Origin: Spirochaeta sp. UBA2779
GTDB taxonomy: Bacteria > Spirochaetota > Spirochaetia > DSM-2461
Direction: 5' to 3'
NCBI GenBank assembly: GCA_002352375.1
Contig: DEIH01000229.1
Coordinates: 1-15,360 of the forward strand
DNA: 15,360 bases
Shown here: piece after piece, positions 14,420 through 15,360 of the stretch
Numbering within the stretch: position 1 is the first letter of the stretch
Layout: each line of letters begins with the position of its first letter
Position numbers and translations under genes: made by a program
The notes under the pieces: model-generated
Told to the model about the DNA's origin: nothing
The model's database searches: none
Seen by the model: only the letters and a program-made list of their open reading frames with translations

Positions 14420-15360
14420 TTACTTTTCGCCTTTTTTGAACAGAAACAATCTCAGCGAGTACCAGACCCAGCCAGATTATCCCGCAGAGGATGGGAAACC
14501 AGTCTCCGAACCTGGTGTAAAGGGTTTGAGGAGGTTCCAGGGGAATTTTGAACTCCCCCACCGTCCATCCGGGCTGGTAGAACGGGGGCCAGCCTTCGGC
14601 GATACGGCCTTGAGTATCCACGGCAATGGTCCAGCCTGAACAGGTGGCCCGGACCAGAGGCCGGCGGTTCTCCACGGCCCGGAACAGGGCATGAGCTCCG
14701 TGCTGATACCCTTCCAGGGGAGTGTTGGCCCAGTAATCATTACTCATGTTTACAAAAACTTCGCTCCCGGCCAGTACAAAGCGCCGCAGGTGATCGGGAA
14801 AGACATCTTCAAAACATAGAGGTGTCGAAAAACTGAAATTCGGGGCCGCAAGAACGGTGTGTTCGGTTCCCGGGGTCCATTGGGTGGTGGAAAAGTTGTG
14901 AAGGAGTTCAGCCACCCAGGGGAACTGCTCCCTGTAGGGGAAATTTTCGGTAAAAGGAACTAGTCGTATTTTATAGTAATATGTTCGGTCGAAATCGTCA
15001 TTCCGGTCCGGAGGAAGATACACAGCCGAGTTCTGAATATGTTTAATCTCTTCTGGAGCTTCAGGATCGTCAGAGGGTGGCGCGGGCACGTAGAAGTGAT
15101 CCTGGTTCCCGGTTACCAGGGGAATCCCCATTTTCGTCTGCCAGTCCAGGAAGCTGCGGACCAGTTTGCCCCGGCGCCAGTTACTGTGCTTTTCATCAAG
15201 CCAGAAACGGAGGTCTGGTACGAAACCACTTTCCGGCCAGGCTACCAGATCGAAGGGGCCTTTTGCAGCAACAGCCTCTTCGGTAAGCCGGGATAATTCA
15301 TCAAAACTGAGTTTATAATCGTGTTTTCGGGGGTCGGTATTCTGCTGAACGATGAGTATC
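14409..15360 (-). CDS. lnt: Apolipoprotein N-acyltransferase, C-terminal part (5' end outside window)
   Basis: Visible 316-residue C-terminal portion of Lnt, the inner-membrane enzyme that adds the third acyl chain to lipoproteins. The frame stays open from the right edge to the stop at 14409. An in-frame ATG at 15131 (MGIPLVTGNQ) is internal, since conserved sequence continues before it (LIVQQNTDPRKHDYK). The nitrilase-type catalytic triad is present: Glu in VAWPESG (codon at 15231-15233), Lys in YYYKIRLVPF (codon about 14970-14972) and Cys in LCFEDVFPD (codon 14814-14816). The family segments VNMSNDYWANTPLEGYQH and ENRRPLVRATCSGWTIAVD follow. A final hydrophobic stretch (FPILCGIIWLGLVLAEIV) is the last membrane segment, ending in a basic tail. 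The remaining membrane helices are expected upstream of this window. The glucosidase remnant follows with an 11-bp overlap. Confidence 0.92.
   Translation of the reverse strand, partial: ILIVQQNTDPRKHDYKLSFDELSRLTEEAVAAKGPFDLVAWPESGFVPDLRFWLDEKHSNWRRGKLVRSFLDWQTKMGIPLVTGNQDHFYVPAPPSDDPEAPEEIKHIQNSAVYLPPDRNDDFDRTYYYKIRLVPFTENFPYREQFPWVAELLHNFSTTQWTPGTEHTVLAAPNFSFSTPLCFEDVFPDHLRRFVLAGSEVFVNMSNDYWANTPLEGYQHGAHALFRAVENRRPLVRATCSGWTIAVDTQGRIAEGWPPFYQPGWTVGEFKIPLEPPQTLYTRFGDWFPILCGIIWLGLVLAEIVSVQKRRKVIEE

Overview
The window looks like a chromosome segment from a spirochaete, probably free-living. The main clues are a cytidylate-kinase-like protein whose Walker A motif carries Asn in place of Lys (GRSGCGNTT, a form I associate with spirochaete Cmk proteins), a murC-yicC-cmk gene run, an Lnt-type lipoprotein acyltransferase, and a lipoprotein with a relaxed lipobox (LSNC). 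The species cannot be named from the sequence alone.

Layout. Positions 1-437 hold no convincing gene. The first 240 bases or so are packed with short inverted and direct repeats and look like a dispersed intergenic repeat. A plus-strand gene (438-1106) encodes a lipoprotein with an NlpC/P60-type cysteine hydrolase domain. It meets a minus-strand block end to end, with overlapping stop codons. Read in the direction of transcription, that block is a two-receiver GGDEF response regulator (5236-3977), murC (3904-2483), yicC (2486-1620) and a cmk-like kinase (1630-1103). The last three are tightly overlapped and form one operon of cell-wall and nucleotide/RNA housekeeping. A DusA-type tRNA-dihydrouridine synthase (6375-5356) lies further upstream on the same strand, directly behind a SorC-family sugar-responsive regulator (7368-6406).

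A 103-bp divergent promoter region (7369-7471) separates that regulator from a four-gene plus-strand operon (7472-12919). The operon encodes a mannitol-1-phosphate-dehydrogenase-like protein fused to a C-terminal C_GCAxxG_C_C cysteine domain, a SorE-like zinc reductase (L-sorbose-1-phosphate reductase type), a diverged NagB-like sugar-phosphate isomerase, and an FGGY sugar kinase. I infer a kinase-first, non-PTS route that takes a ketohexose or hexitol through hexitol phosphate to fructose 6-phosphate. No transporter is present in the window. The operon is visibly lower in GC than its flanks, which fits lateral acquisition.

The last part is on the minus strand: the C-terminal part of apolipoprotein N-acyltransferase Lnt (enters from the right edge, ends at 14409), then a GH13 alpha-glucosidase gene (14419-12903). 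The GH13 gene is broken by an internal deletion of about 100 bp (estimated from the family) that also shifts the frame. Its remnant overlaps the 3' end of the kinase gene by 17 bp. No tRNA, rRNA, CRISPR array or insertion sequence was seen.
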